DNA of 64,000 nucleotides from Caulobacteraceae bacterium PMMR1 (GCA_000733915.1 JPOM01000001.1:2232001-2296000); one strand, 5' to 3'; counted from the stretch's first letter, positions 29,023 to 37,878 are shown. Numbers and translations are program-made. Notes: generated by a model not told the origin, from the letters alone.

Positions 29023-29942
29023 GTGGCCGGGAACATCGCGGCCCGGAACATCGCCGCCTGGATCGGGGCCCGGCCGACGGAACTGCGCAACGTCGCGCGC
29101 CTGACCCTCGCGACGACGGCGGCCTTCGTGGTCTACGCCGCCTTCCAGCCGCCCCAGGGATACTGGGCGGTGTTCACGGTCCTGATCGTGATGCAGGGCT
29201 CCGTCGGCGGCACGGTCTCTCCACCGACCGCATGCTCGGCACCTTTGCGGGCGCGCTGGTCGGCGGGGCGGCGGCGGCGCTTCGGCCTCAGACGCCCGAG
29301 GGGCTGGGCGCGGCCCTTGCGGTCGCGACCGCGGTCACGGCGCTCCTGGCCGTGCTCCGGCCTCAGCTGAAGGTGGCTCCGGTCACCGCCGCCATCATGC
29401 TGCTCAGCGCCACCGGCGGGCTCGGGCCCCTGCACGCCGCCGTCTATCGCGTGGCGGAGATCGGGCTTGGCAGCCTGATCGCCGTGGCCGCGACCCTGCT
29501 GATCTGGCCCGCCCGGTCGCGCACGGTGACGAACCGCCGCCTGGCGCAGGCTGCAGACCGGCTGGCCGCGGTGCTGGAGGCCGCCTCGCGCCAGCTGGCC
29601 GGGGAGGCGGTGGAGCTCGGCCCGCTGAACATCGCCGCGCGCCAGGCGATCGGAGAGGTGGAGGCGGCCCTGCTTCGCGCCTGCGGCTCAGCAGCGGTCT
29701 CAGGCGAGCGGGTGCTGCGCGGCGAGGTGGCGGCGGCTCGCAGCGGCTTCGCCCCAGCCATGGAGGCGCTTCGCCGCGAGCGCCTCACCGGAGACCTGGC
29801 GTTCGAGGCGGCCGGGCGGCTGTTCGCCCTCGCCTTCGGGCTGGAGAGCCTGGGGGAAAACGTCGCCGACCTGGCGGACCGGCTGGACGAAGCGGCGGGA
29901 AAGCAGGCGGCGGGAAAGCAAGCCGCCGCCGCCCCAAGCTGA
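29023..29942 (+). pseudogene. FUSC family membrane transporter, frameshifted
   Basis: FUSC/aromatic-acid-exporter-like protein. From the GTG at 29023 (GAAAGA upstream) the first frame reads WIGARPTELRNVARLTLATT, YWAVFTVLIVMQGSVGGTV, then is lost near 29214-29224; the second frame continues STDRMLGTFAGALVGGAAAA through several membrane helices (AALAVATAVTALLAVL, VTAAIMLLSATGG, IGLGSLIAVAATLLIWP) into a helical cytoplasmic tail ending KQAAGKQAAAAPS. One missing base at the junction gives a ~306-residue protein. Family members export p-hydroxybenzoate-like compounds or contribute to efflux; substrate unknown. 17 bp downstream of the DUF1674 gene. Confidence 0.75.
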
Positions 29943-29953
29943 CGCCGAAAGCC

Positions 29954-30166
29954 TTACTTCGGCTTGCCTTCCTGATCGGCCTTCACCGCGCCGCCCGCGC
30001 CGCCCACGGTCGCGCCGACCACCGCGCCGACAGGCCCGCCGACCACCGCCCCCGCGACCGCGCCGCCGACGCCGCCGGATGCGGCCTGCTGCTCCTTGGT
30101 GTGGCCGCAGGCGCTCAGGGCCGCCATCGCCGCCAGGCCTGCGCCCAGAATCAGAACCTTCCGCAT
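29954..30166 (-). CDS. Small glycine-zipper lipoprotein
   Basis: 70 residues. Lipoprotein signal VLILGAGLAAMAALSACG, then a mature part rich in Gly-Ala-Val repeats (GGAVAGAVVGGPVGAVVGAT) of the glycine-zipper kind seen in outer-membrane lipoproteins, ending KADQEGKPK. Probably an envelope lipoprotein; function unknown. Lies 71 bp downstream of gcrA on the same strand and converges on the FUSC gene. Confidence 0.75.
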   Translation of the reverse strand: MRKVLILGAGLAAMAALSACGHTKEQQAASGGVGGAVAGAVVGGPVGAVVGATVGGAGGAVKADQEGKPK

Positions 30167-30237
30167 AACAAGTCCCCTTCCTTGGACATGCTCCCGACCG
30201 AAGCCATAACCGAGGCGGGGCGGTGCGGGTTCCGCCC

Positions 30238-30727
30238 TCAGATGTAGCGGCGCAGGGAGCGGGCGAGCTCGGAGGGGCCGCTGCGACCCTTCTTCTGCTG
30301 CGGCTGATAGGCGATCCGCGCATGCTCGACGCAGTAGGGACCCTCCTCGCCGGCCTGCCGGCCGCAGAAGGTGAAGCCGTCCGTGGCCGGATCGCCGATC
30401 GGCCACTTGCACATGTGGGCGCCCAGCGTCAGCACCGTGGCCGACCCCGGCTCTTCCCGCGCCACGACCGCACGGAGCGGCTGCGGCTGGGCGGCGGGGT
30501 CGGCGCGACGCACCGGGGCCGGGCGGCCGGGCGCGCGGGCGCGGCGCGCGCAGGACGGGGCGGGACGGCTGCGACGGCGCGGCGCGGCCCGACAGGCCCA
30601 GCCGATGCACCTTGCCGATGACCGCATTACGGGTCACGCCGCCCAGCTGCTTCGCGATCTGGCTGGCGCTGTGGCCCTCGAGCCAGAGCTTTTTCAGCGA
30701 CTCCACCCGTTCGTCGGTCCAGCCCAT
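30238..30727 (-). pseudogene. gcrA: GcrA cell-cycle regulator, frameshifted in the linker
   Basis: GcrA works with sigma-70 at promoters carrying CcrM-methylated GANTC sites and sets S-phase gene expression in Caulobacterales. The DNA-binding N-terminus is intact (GWTDERVESLKKLWLEGHSA; QLGGVTRNAVIGKVHRLGLS). The C-terminal sigma-interacting domain is also intact but in another frame (VLTLGAHMCKWPIGDPATDG; CVEHARIAYQPQQKKGRSG; LARSLRRYI, stop at 30238). The frames part in the Pro/Arg/Ala linker, about 30520-30575, consistent with one extra (or two missing) G/C bases. Both domains align end to end with the Caulobacter protein as I remember it, so the frameshift is probably a sequence error. Confidence 0.88.
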
Positions 30728-30766
30728 CTCGCACCCTCCGCCTGCCGCCCGGCTGCTCGGCCGGGG

Positions 30767-30782
30767 TGACTAGATATTGTGG
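30767..30782. promoter_or_regulatory. NrdR-box-like palindrome 1 (gcrA-gshA intergenic)
   Basis: TGACTAGATATTGTGG matches all the strongly conserved positions of the published NrdR box pattern acaCwAtATaTwGtgt. It lies 40 bp upstream of the gcrA start and 207 bp upstream of gshA. No ribonucleotide reductase gene is adjacent. The match is by eye. Confidence 0.45.
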
Positions 30783-30870
30783 GTGAGCAGGTCCGCTCCC
30801 GTCACCTCACGCAAGATACAGTATCCGGAGAGACTGAGAGCACAATGGGCGCCTCGAACCTTTCCACAAG

Positions 30871-30886
30871 AGACTAGATGTAGAGG
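30871..30886. promoter_or_regulatory. NrdR-box-like palindrome 2 (upstream of gshA)
   Basis: AGACTAGATGTAGAGG again fits the conserved core of the NrdR box (C-T-A, A-T, T-A-G). It is 104 bp from palindrome 1, about ten helical turns, and 103 bp upstream of the gshA start. Pairs before nrd genes are usually about three turns apart, so the spacing is unusual. Confidence 0.35.
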
Positions 30887-30988
30887 GTGCGGCGGCTTGG
30901 CCGGTCTGCGCACGCCCTTGAGCAGGGCCGCGGCGGAGCCTATGTGGCCGCCACAGCCGGTGTGACGGTAGCGGGGCAGGCGGGCGAC

Positions 30989-32359
30989 ATGGACGGCATC
31001 ATCCAGGACGACCGTCCCCTGACGCTCAAGGATCTGGCGGCCTATCTCGCTTCGGGGTGCAAGCCGCCCGCAGACTTCCGCATCGGGGCGGAGCACGAGA
31101 AATTCGGCTTCCGCCACGGAACGCTGCGGCCGGTCGCTTACGACGGCCCGGACGGCATCCGCGCCCTGCTCGAGGGCATGATGCGCTTCGGCTGGCAGGG
31201 CGTGTACGAGGACCAGGACCACGGCCGGGTCCTGATCGGGCTGGAACGCGGCAAGGCCAACATCAGCCTGGAGCCCGGCGGCCAGTTCGAGCTCTCCGGC
31301 GCCCCGCTCGCCACCCTGCACGAGATCTGCGTGGAGACCACGCGCCACCTGGCCGAGACCAAGCAGGTGGCCGACGAGCTGAACCTCGGATTCCTCGGCC
31401 TGGGCTTCTCGCCCATCTGGCGGCGCGAGGAGGTGCCGGTGATGCCCAAGGCCCGCTACGACATCATGCGGTCCTACATGCCCAAGGTCGGCGGCATGGG
31501 GCTGGATATGATGCTGCGCACCTGCACGGTGCAGGCGAACCTCGACTTCGCCTCCGAGGCGGACATGGTGCTGAAGTTCCGCGCCTCGCTGGCCCTGCAG
31601 CCGGTCGCGACCGCGCTCTTCGCCAACTCCCCGTTCAAGGAAGGCAAGCCGAACGGCTATCTGAGCTGGCGCGCCCACGTCTGGACCGACACCGACCCGG
31701 ACCGCACCGGCCTGCTCGACTTCGTGTTCAAGGACGGCTTCGGGTTCGAGACCTATGTCCAGCACGCGCTCGACGTGCCGATGTACTTCGCCAAGCGGAA
31801 CGGTCGCTACCTGGACCTGTCGGGCAAGAGCTTCCGCGCCTTCCTGGCCGGCGAGCTTGCGGAGCTTGCGGGCGAGCGCCCGACCCTCAAGGACTGGGGC
31901 GACCACCTGACGACGCTCTTCCCCGAGGTGCGGCTGAAGACCTATCTGGAGATGCGCGGCGCAGACTCTGCGCCCCAGCCGGGCCTTTGCGCCCTGCCGG
32001 CGCTCTGGGGCGGCATCCTCTACGACGATGCGGCGCTGAACGCGGCGTGGGACCTCTGCAAGAACTGGACGGCGGAGGAGCGCACGCGCCTGCGCGGCGA
32101 CGCCGCGCGCCTGGGCCTGAAGGCCAAGATCGCCGGCCGCACCCTGCAGGAGGTGGCCAAGGACGTGCTGGCCATCGCGCGCCAGGGCCTGAAGGCGCGC
32201 GGGCGGCTGAACGGCGGGCGCCTGGACGAGACGATCTACCTCGCCGACCTGGACGAGATCGCCGAAAGTGGGATCACCCCCGCCGAGCGCCTGCTGGAAC
32301 TCTATCACGGCCCCTGGGCCGGGGACGCCAGCCGGGTCTTCGAGGCGCTGGCCTACTAG
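30989..32359 (+). CDS. gshA: Glutamate--cysteine ligase (plant/alphaproteobacterial type)
   Basis: 456 residues from the ATG at 30989 (MDGIIQDDRPLTLKDLAAYL); an in-frame ATG at 30887 would add 34 residues. Catalyses the ATP-dependent joining of glutamate and cysteine, the first step of glutathione synthesis. Hallmarks: the substrate/metal segment FRIGAEHEKFGFRHGTLRPV, ISLEPGGQFELSG, MPKARYDIMRSYMPKVGGMG and KARGRLNGGRLDETIYL. No sequence for gshB nearby. The upstream region holds two NrdR-like palindromes. Converges on the Rrf2 gene with 9 bp between stops. Confidence 0.95.
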   Translation: MDGIIQDDRPLTLKDLAAYLASGCKPPADFRIGAEHEKFGFRHGTLRPVAYDGPDGIRALLEGMMRFGWQGVYEDQDHGRVLIGLERGKANISLEPGGQFELSGAPLATLHEICVETTRHLAETKQVADELNLGFLGLGFSPIWRREEVPVMPKARYDIMRSYMPKVGGMGLDMMLRTCTVQANLDFASEADMVLKFRASLALQPVATALFANSPFKEGKPNGYLSWRAHVWTDTDPDRTGLLDFVFKDGFGFETYVQHALDVPMYFAKRNGRYLDLSGKSFRAFLAGELAELAGERPTLKDWGDHLTTLFPEVRLKTYLEMRGADSAPQPGLCALPALWGGILYDDAALNAAWDLCKNWTAEERTRLRGDAARLGLKAKIAGRTLQEVAKDVLAIARQGLKARGRLNGGRLDETIYLADLDEIAESGITPAERLLELYHGPWAGDASRVFEALAY

Positions 32360-32368
32360 GGTCGGGGC

Positions 32369-32815
32369 TCAGCCCGCGAGCGCTGCGGGCGCGGGCTCGG
32401 GCGCTTCCAGGAGATCGGCGACGGTGATGCGGGACAGGCGCTCGGCCGCCGCCGCGTCCGCCGCCTTGATCGCCGCGCCCACCGCCACGGGGATGCGCTC
32501 GCCGACGGGACAGCCCTTGGCCCCCGGCGGCGGGCAGCCGAGGTGCGCGCAGCCGTTCACGGCCCGCAGCACCCGGTCCAGGGTGATCCGCTCCGGGGGC
32601 GCGAGCAGCCAGGCCCCGCCCGCCGCCCCCTGTCGCGTGCCGATCAGCCCGGCCTTGGCCAGCATGGCGGTGACCCGTCGCACCACCACCGGATTGGTCG
32701 GCATGGAGGCGGCCAGGGCGGCGCTGGACACCGCGCGCTCAGGCGCGTCGGCGCCGGCGTGGGCGAGATAGGCGAGGGCGTGGGCCGCCACTGGGAACCG
32801 CTGGCTGTCGGACAT
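32369..32815 (-). CDS. Rrf2 family transcriptional regulator
   Basis: 148 residues. N-terminal winged helix (RFPVAAHALAYLAHAG, NPVVVRRVTAMLAKAGLIGT, RQGAAGGAWLL wing) as in Rrf2 proteins such as IscR, NsrR and YwnA. Three cysteines in a Pro/Gly-rich loop (CAHLGCPPPGAKGC) are placed where IscR/NsrR bind an iron-sulfur cluster, although spacing differs. It may sense iron-sulfur, nitric oxide or thiol status; the effector is inferred only. Its neighbours are gshA and a peptide transporter, not the isc or suf operon. Confidence 0.88.
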   Translation of the reverse strand: MSDSQRFPVAAHALAYLAHAGADAPERAVSSAALAASMPTNPVVVRRVTAMLAKAGLIGTRQGAAGGAWLLAPPERITLDRVLRAVNGCAHLGCPPPGAKGCPVGERIPVAVGAAIKAADAAAAERLSRITVADLLEAPEPAPAALAG

Positions 32816-32907
32816 GACGCTCTCGTGACGCGGGAACGTAAGGACTCCCGCTCCCGCTTCCAATGGGGCTGAGCGCCGCGCGCGGGGGCGCACCCCCGCC
32901 CCGGCGC

Positions 32908-34836
32908 TCAGGCGTGGGCGTTCTGGCGATCCCCGCCCGGCGTCGGCGCGAGGCGGCCCGGTCCTGGCGCAGAGGGGGCGTCGGGGTCCTGGCCGAGCTT
33001 CTTCAGGTACGGCGAGAGCAGCAGGACCACGACCCCGACCCCGGCCGCGCCCCACCCCAGCCAGTTGTAGACGTGCAGGAAGCTGAACAGGGACGTCTTG
33101 GGATCGAGCACCTGGCCAGCCACCGACTCCGTGGAGGCGAGCTTGGCGATGAGGCCGCCCAGCCACTCCGCCCACGACAGCGCCAGGAACCAGACCGCGA
33201 TCATGGTGGAGATCAGGGTGGCCGGGCTGAGCTTGGTCACCTCCGACATGCCCACCGGGCTGAGGCAGAGCTCGCCGGTGGCGTGGATCATGTAGGCCAG
33301 GGCGAGCACGGCCAGGGGCAGGCGGTACTGGGCGTCGGCCAGGGGCGCGGCCCAGACCAGGAACAGCAGTCCAAGGCCCACCTGCACGAGCGCCAAGCCG
33401 AATTTCAGGACCGGATTGGGATCACGCCCCCTCCGCCCGAGCCAGGCCCAGAGCCCGGCGAACACCGGCGCGAAGAGCAGCAGGAACCCCGGCTCCAGCG
33501 ACTGGGTCTGGGCGGCGGTGAAGTTCATGTCGATCCACCAGGCGCGGGCGGGATCAAGCCCCGCCTGGGCCAGCATCTCGCGGGAGCCCACCAGCACCTC
33601 GTGCCCGAGCAGGCTGAAGCGGTACGGATGGGCGATGAGGCTGAGATCGACGTTGCGGTCGGCGAGCAGGTTCATCGAGGAGCCGGCCTGCTCGAACAGG
33701 GTCCAGAACACCACCGAGCCGGCGATCAGCACCAGGGCCAGCGTCAGGCGCGCGCGCTCCCGCGGGGTGCAGCGAGTCGCCATCTGCCAGGCGACATAGG
33801 CCAAGATCGCCACCGAGCCCGCGCCCAGCAGTCCGCCGACCACGTCCACGCTGCGCACCAGGAAGAAGGTGCCGGCTACGCCGACCAGGCCCAGGGCGTA
33901 GATGATGTGCTCGCGGTTGATCGGGCCCAGGATCGGCCGTGTGAGCTTGGCCTCGTCAGGCGCCTCGCCCTTGCCCTGGAGCAGCGGGCGGCCCAGCACG
34001 AAGACGATGAAGCCGGCCAGCATGCCCAGGCCCGCCGCGCCGAAGCCCGCCCACCAGCCGATGCTTTCGCCCAGCCAGCCGCACAGCACCCCAGCCCAGA
34101 AGGCTCCGAGGTTGATGCCGTAGTAGTAGAGGGTGAAGCCGGCGTCCCGGCGCGGATCCTCCAGCGTGTAGAGCTGGCCCACGATCGAGGAGATGTTGGC
34201 CTTCAGGAACCCCACGCCCATCACGATCAGCGACAGGGCCAGGTAGAAGAAGTCGACATAGTGCGGGTCGCGGTCCGCCACGGTCAGCTTGAAGGCGTCC
34301 TTGGGCAGGTGCGACGGCAGGGGCGCGATCGCGGGCAGGCCCTTGATATCCAGCCCGCCGTCCGCAGCCGGCGCGTAGTCGTAGAGCGCACCCCCGATCT
34401 TCAGCTTGGCGTGGGCGTCCTGGTTGGGCCCCTCGGTCTGGAAGCTGTAGCTCTGGCCTTGGTAGCTTAGCACCTGGCGCGCCGGCGCGCCCTCCACCGC
34501 CATGGTCAGGTGTCCGGCCACCAGCAGCAGGGCCCCGAAGGCCACCGCCCGACGCGTGCCGATGAAGCGGTCCGCGATCACGCCGCCGATCAGGGGCGTC
34601 AGGAACACCAGCGTGGTGTAGGCGCCGTACTGGCCGTTCGCGACCTTGGTGTCGAAAAGGAAGTGCTTGGTCAGGTAGAAGATCAGCAGCCCGCGCATAC
34701 CGTAGTAGGAAAAGCGCTCCCACATCTCGGCGAAGAACAGGACGAACAGCCCCCTGGGATGGCTGCGCAGCTGCAGCAGCACCGGAATCGCCGTCACCAC
34801 CGTGATCAGGAAGCCGGCGACCAGAACGAGGTTCAT
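32908..34836 (-). CDS. Proton-dependent oligopeptide transporter (POT/PTR family MFS)
   Basis: 642 residues, long for a bacterial POT because of an insert at about residues 115-200. The family motif is clear in FAEMWERFSYYGMRGLLIFY (ExxERFxYYG), followed by GAYTTLVFLTPLIGGVIADR and GAFWAGVLCGWLGESIGWW. About 14 membrane helices. Imports di- and tripeptides with protons. An extra soluble segment (SYQGQSYSFQTEGPNQDAHA onward) sits between helices, a layout common in Caulobacterales POTs. Upstream 175 bp are non-coding and presumably carry its promoter. Confidence 0.93.
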   Translation of the reverse strand: MNLVLVAGFLITVVTAIPVLLQLRSHPRGLFVLFFAEMWERFSYYGMRGLLIFYLTKHFLFDTKVANGQYGAYTTLVFLTPLIGGVIADRFIGTRRAVAFGALLLVAGHLTMAVEGAPARQVLSYQGQSYSFQTEGPNQDAHAKLKIGGALYDYAPAADGGLDIKGLPAIAPLPSHLPKDAFKLTVADRDPHYVDFFYLALSLIVMGVGFLKANISSIVGQLYTLEDPRRDAGFTLYYYGINLGAFWAGVLCGWLGESIGWWAGFGAAGLGMLAGFIVFVLGRPLLQGKGEAPDEAKLTRPILGPINREHIIYALGLVGVAGTFFLVRSVDVVGGLLGAGSVAILAYVAWQMATRCTPRERARLTLALVLIAGSVVFWTLFEQAGSSMNLLADRNVDLSLIAHPYRFSLLGHEVLVGSREMLAQAGLDPARAWWIDMNFTAAQTQSLEPGFLLLFAPVFAGLWAWLGRRGRDPNPVLKFGLALVQVGLGLLFLVWAAPLADAQYRLPLAVLALAYMIHATGELCLSPVGMSEVTKLSPATLISTMIAVWFLALSWAEWLGGLIAKLASTESVAGQVLDPKTSLFSFLHVYNWLGWGAAGVGVVVLLLSPYLKKLGQDPDAPSAPGPGRLAPTPGGDRQNAHA

Positions 34837-35011
34837 GCGGAGGTAAGACCTTGCGTCGGGGGCACTGGGCCGCGGGGCGGCCGATCGCCTCCTCGCACGG
34901 AGGCGTTACCGGCTGGGTTAACGCACGCGGCCTTTTCGACCGCAAGCGCGAAAACCGGCGGCGAAACGAGGCTTTTGCGCACGCTCAGCCCCGCTTCGCC
35001 GGCCTTGCAGC

Positions 35012-36706
35012 CTATTTTTTCGACAGTCGCCAGACGATGCCCGCGCCGTCGTCGCTGATCAGGATCGACCCGTCCTTCAGCTCGGTCACGCCGGCCGGCC
35101 GGCCCCAGACGCTGCGCTCGTCCACCACCCAGCCGGTGACCAGGTCTTCGTAGTCGCCCTCGGGCGCGCCAGCCGCGTTCACCGGGACGCGGATCAGCTT
35201 GTAGCCGGTGCGCGCGGTGCGGTTCCAGGAGCCGTGCAGGGCGACCAGCGCAGAGCCCCTCCAGGCCGGGAACATGCGACCGCCGTAGAAGGTCATCTGG
35301 ATCGGGGCGGAGTGCGACTGGAGCAGCACGTCGGGCGCCGTGACCTTGCCCTTCAGGTCCGGCCGCTCGCCCGCCCGGCGCGGGTCCTCGTGGTCGCCGA
35401 TGTACCACCAGGGCCAGCCGTAGAAGGCGCCCGGCTTCACCCGGGTCACGTAGTCCGGGACGAGATTGTCGCCCAAGAGGTCGCGCTCGTTGACCGAGCA
35501 CCAGGCGTCCCCCGAGCGGGGATGGACGACAAGGCCCACGCAGTTGCGGATGCCTGCCGCGTAGACCTGACCCGGCCCGCCCTCCGGCGTGAAGGCCAAA
35601 ACGTCGGCCCGACGCTCCTCCGAGCCCCAGGCCGCGCCCAAGCCGTGCGCCCCGTCATAAGCTTCAGCCTCGGCGAGCGGCTTCTTGTCCATGCCCTCCG
35701 CGACATTGGACCCCGAGCCGACCGAGACCAGCATCCGCTGGCCGTCCAGCGAAAAGGCGATGTCGCGCGTCACGTGCCCGCCGCTGGTGGGCGCCAGCTC
35801 CGGCACGATCACCTGCGCTTCGCCCCGGGCCTTCAGGTCGCCCGCGACATAGGGGAAGCGCACGACCCGGTTGGTCTCGGCCGCATAGACCCACTTGGGG
35901 TCCTGCGGCGGATAGAAGGCGATGCCGAACACGCCCTTCAGGCCCTCGGCGTAGGTCGAGGTCGCCGCGGCCTTGGACCCGTCCGCGGCGGGGCGGAGCA
36001 CGCGGATGCGGCCCGCCGCGCTTTCCGCCACGAAGACGTCGCCGTTCGGGGCGGTGCGCATCAGGCGCGGGTGGGCCAGGTCCTCGGCGAAGGGCGCGAT
36101 CTGCAGGCCCGCCGGCACGTGTAGGATGTGCGGCGCCTGCACGATCCGGGGCGGGGCGACGCCGACCTTGGTCGCGCCGGGCGGCGGCAGGTCGGCGGCG
36201 GAGATGCGGTGGCGCTTGCCCGGCGCATCCTCGCGCCAGTCGCCGCCGCCTGCGACCTCGGCGGCGGCGCCGGCCCCAGGCGTGGGGCTCGCGGCCGGGG
36301 CGGGCGCCCTCAGCGTCTCAAGATAGGCGATGACCTCGGCGCGAGAGGCGGCGCTCTCCACCTGCACCTGCATCAGGGTGCCGGGAACCAGCGCCTGCGG
36401 GTCCGCGAGGTAGGCGTCGAGCTTGTCGGGGGTCCAGACCAGGCCGGAGCGCTTCAGGGCGTCGGAATAGTTCGGGAAGGCGGTCGAGGCGGCCTTGCGT
36501 CCGACCACGCCCTGCAGGCTGGGCCCCACGCCGCCCGCCGCGGCATGGCAGAGCGCGCACTGGCTCTGGAAGATCTTCTGGCCCGCCTTGGCGTCTCCGG
36601 CCGCCTTGGCGCCCTGGCCGGCGGCGTGGGTCGCGGCCAGCCCGAGGCCGAGCGCGGCGGCGACGGCGGCGACGACCACGCCCGCGAACGGCGCGCGCCG
36701 GCTCAT
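35012..36706 (-). CDS. Cytochrome c domain fused to sorbosone/glucose dehydrogenase-like beta-propeller
   Basis: 564 residues from the ATG at 36706. Signal sequence (FAGVVVAAVAAALGLGLAAT), then a mono-heme cytochrome c domain (CALCH in SQCALCHAAAGGVGPSLQGV, with a downstream VPGTLMQVQVES methionine), a Pro/Ala linker, then a six-bladed propeller typical of PQQ-dependent sugar dehydrogenases (NGDVFVAESAAGRIRVLRPA; RDIAFSLDGQRMLVSVGSGS; GAFYGWPWWYIGDHEDP). The electron-accepting cytochrome is thus built into the enzyme. Likely a periplasmic oxidoreductase; the sugar or alcohol substrate is unknown. Overlaps the VWA gene by 4 bp. Confidence 0.88.
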   Translation of the reverse strand: MSRRAPFAGVVVAAVAAALGLGLAATHAAGQGAKAAGDAKAGQKIFQSQCALCHAAAGGVGPSLQGVVGRKAASTAFPNYSDALKRSGLVWTPDKLDAYLADPQALVPGTLMQVQVESAASRAEVIAYLETLRAPAPAASPTPGAGAAAEVAGGGDWREDAPGKRHRISAADLPPPGATKVGVAPPRIVQAPHILHVPAGLQIAPFAEDLAHPRLMRTAPNGDVFVAESAAGRIRVLRPAADGSKAAATSTYAEGLKGVFGIAFYPPQDPKWVYAAETNRVVRFPYVAGDLKARGEAQVIVPELAPTSGGHVTRDIAFSLDGQRMLVSVGSGSNVAEGMDKKPLAEAEAYDGAHGLGAAWGSEERRADVLAFTPEGGPGQVYAAGIRNCVGLVVHPRSGDAWCSVNERDLLGDNLVPDYVTRVKPGAFYGWPWWYIGDHEDPRRAGERPDLKGKVTAPDVLLQSHSAPIQMTFYGGRMFPAWRGSALVALHGSWNRTARTGYKLIRVPVNAAGAPEGDYEDLVTGWVVDERSVWGRPAGVTELKDGSILISDDGAGIVWRLSKK

Positions 36707-37878
36707 CGGGTCAGCTCCCGCATCGCCCTGTCCAGGCCGCCGAGGGTCAGGGGGTACATGCGATCGTTCACCAGCTGCCTCATCACCTGTATGGACTGGG
36801 TGTGGTCCCAGTAGCGCTCCGGCGTGGGGTTCAGCCACACCAGGCTCGGGTAGACCTGGGCGACGCGATCCATCCAGATCGCGCCCGGCTCCTCGTTCCA
36901 ATGCTCCACCGAGCCGCCCGGATAGGTGATTTCATAGGGACTCATGGTGGCGTCGCCCACGAAGATCACCTTGTAGTCGTGCGGGTATTTGTGCAGCACG
37001 TCCCAGGTCGCAATCTTCTCGTCGTGGCGACGCCGGTTGTCCTTCCACACGCCCTCGTAAAGGCAATTGTGGAAGTAGAAGAACTCCATGTTCTTGAACT
37101 CGATCTTGGCCGCCGAGAACAGCTCCTCGCAGAGCTTGATATGACTGTCCATCGAGCCGCCGATGTCAAAGAACAGCAGCACCTTGATGGTGTTGCGCCG
37201 CTCCGGCCGCATGACGATGTCGAGATAGCCGTGGCGGGCGGTCTCGGCGATCGTGCCGTCGAGGTCGAGCTCGTCGGGCGCGCCCTGCCGGGCGAACTTG
37301 CGCAGCCGCCGCAGGGCCACCTTGATGTTGCGGGTGCCGAGCTCCACAGAGTCGTCGAGGTTCTTGTACTCGCGCTTGTCCCAGACCTTCACCGCGCGGC
37401 CGTGGCGGCCCTTGTCCTGGCCGATGCGCACCCCCTCGGGGTTGTAGCCATAGGCGCCGAAAGGCGAAGTCCCGCCCGTGCCGATCCACTTGGCGCCGCC
37501 CTCGTGGCGCTCCTTCTGCTCTTTCAGGCGCTCCTGCAGGGCCTGCATCAGCTTGTCGAAGCCGCCCATGGCCTCGATCTGCGCCTTTTCCTCTTCGGTC
37601 AGGAACTTCTCGGTCAGCTTCTTCAGCCACTCGGCGGGGATCTCGGCCGTCAGGCTGCCGTCGACCTTTTCAAAGCCCTTGAACACGTGGGCGAACACCC
37701 GGTCGAACTTGTCTAGGTTGCGCTCGTCCTTCACCAGGGCGGAGCGGGACAGATAGTAGAAGTCGTCGACGTCGAGCCCGATCACATGGCGATCCATGGC
37801 CTCCATGAGGGTCAGGTACTCGCGCAGAGTCACCGGCACCCGCGCCTGCCGGAGTTCGGAGAAGAAGCGGAGGAACAT
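36703..37878 (-). CDS. VWA domain-containing protein (CoxE-like)
   Basis: 391 residues. A von Willebrand A/CoxE-like domain with the MIDAS motif DIGGS in VLLFFDIGGSMDSHIKLCEE and a later GDATMSPYEIT segment; the N-terminal half is helical (LYLTLMEAM-like REYLTLMEAMDRHV and QALQERLKEQKERHEGGAKW). Such proteins pair with MoxR AAA ATPases in maturation of metal or multiprotein complexes. No MoxR gene is adjacent. Its stop overlaps the start of the sorbosone dehydrogenase-like gene (ATGA), which could mean a role in that enzyme's maturation; this is inference. Confidence 0.88.
   Translation of the reverse strand: MFLRFFSELRQARVPVTLREYLTLMEAMDRHVIGLDVDDFYYLSRSALVKDERNLDKFDRVFAHVFKGFEKVDGSLTAEIPAEWLKKLTEKFLTEEEKAQIEAMGGFDKLMQALQERLKEQKERHEGGAKWIGTGGTSPFGAYGYNPEGVRIGQDKGRHGRAVKVWDKREYKNLDDSVELGTRNIKVALRRLRKFARQGAPDELDLDGTIAETARHGYLDIVMRPERRNTIKVLLFFDIGGSMDSHIKLCEELFSAAKIEFKNMEFFYFHNCLYEGVWKDNRRRHDEKIATWDVLHKYPHDYKVIFVGDATMSPYEITYPGGSVEHWNEEPGAIWMDRVAQVYPSLVWLNPTPERYWDHTQSIQVMRQLVNDRMYPLTLGGLDRAMRELTR

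Noticed and set aside
30777-30965. Open frame in the gcrA-gshA spacer.
   Set aside because: It covers the NrdR-like sites, has no family resemblance and biased, non-protein-like composition.
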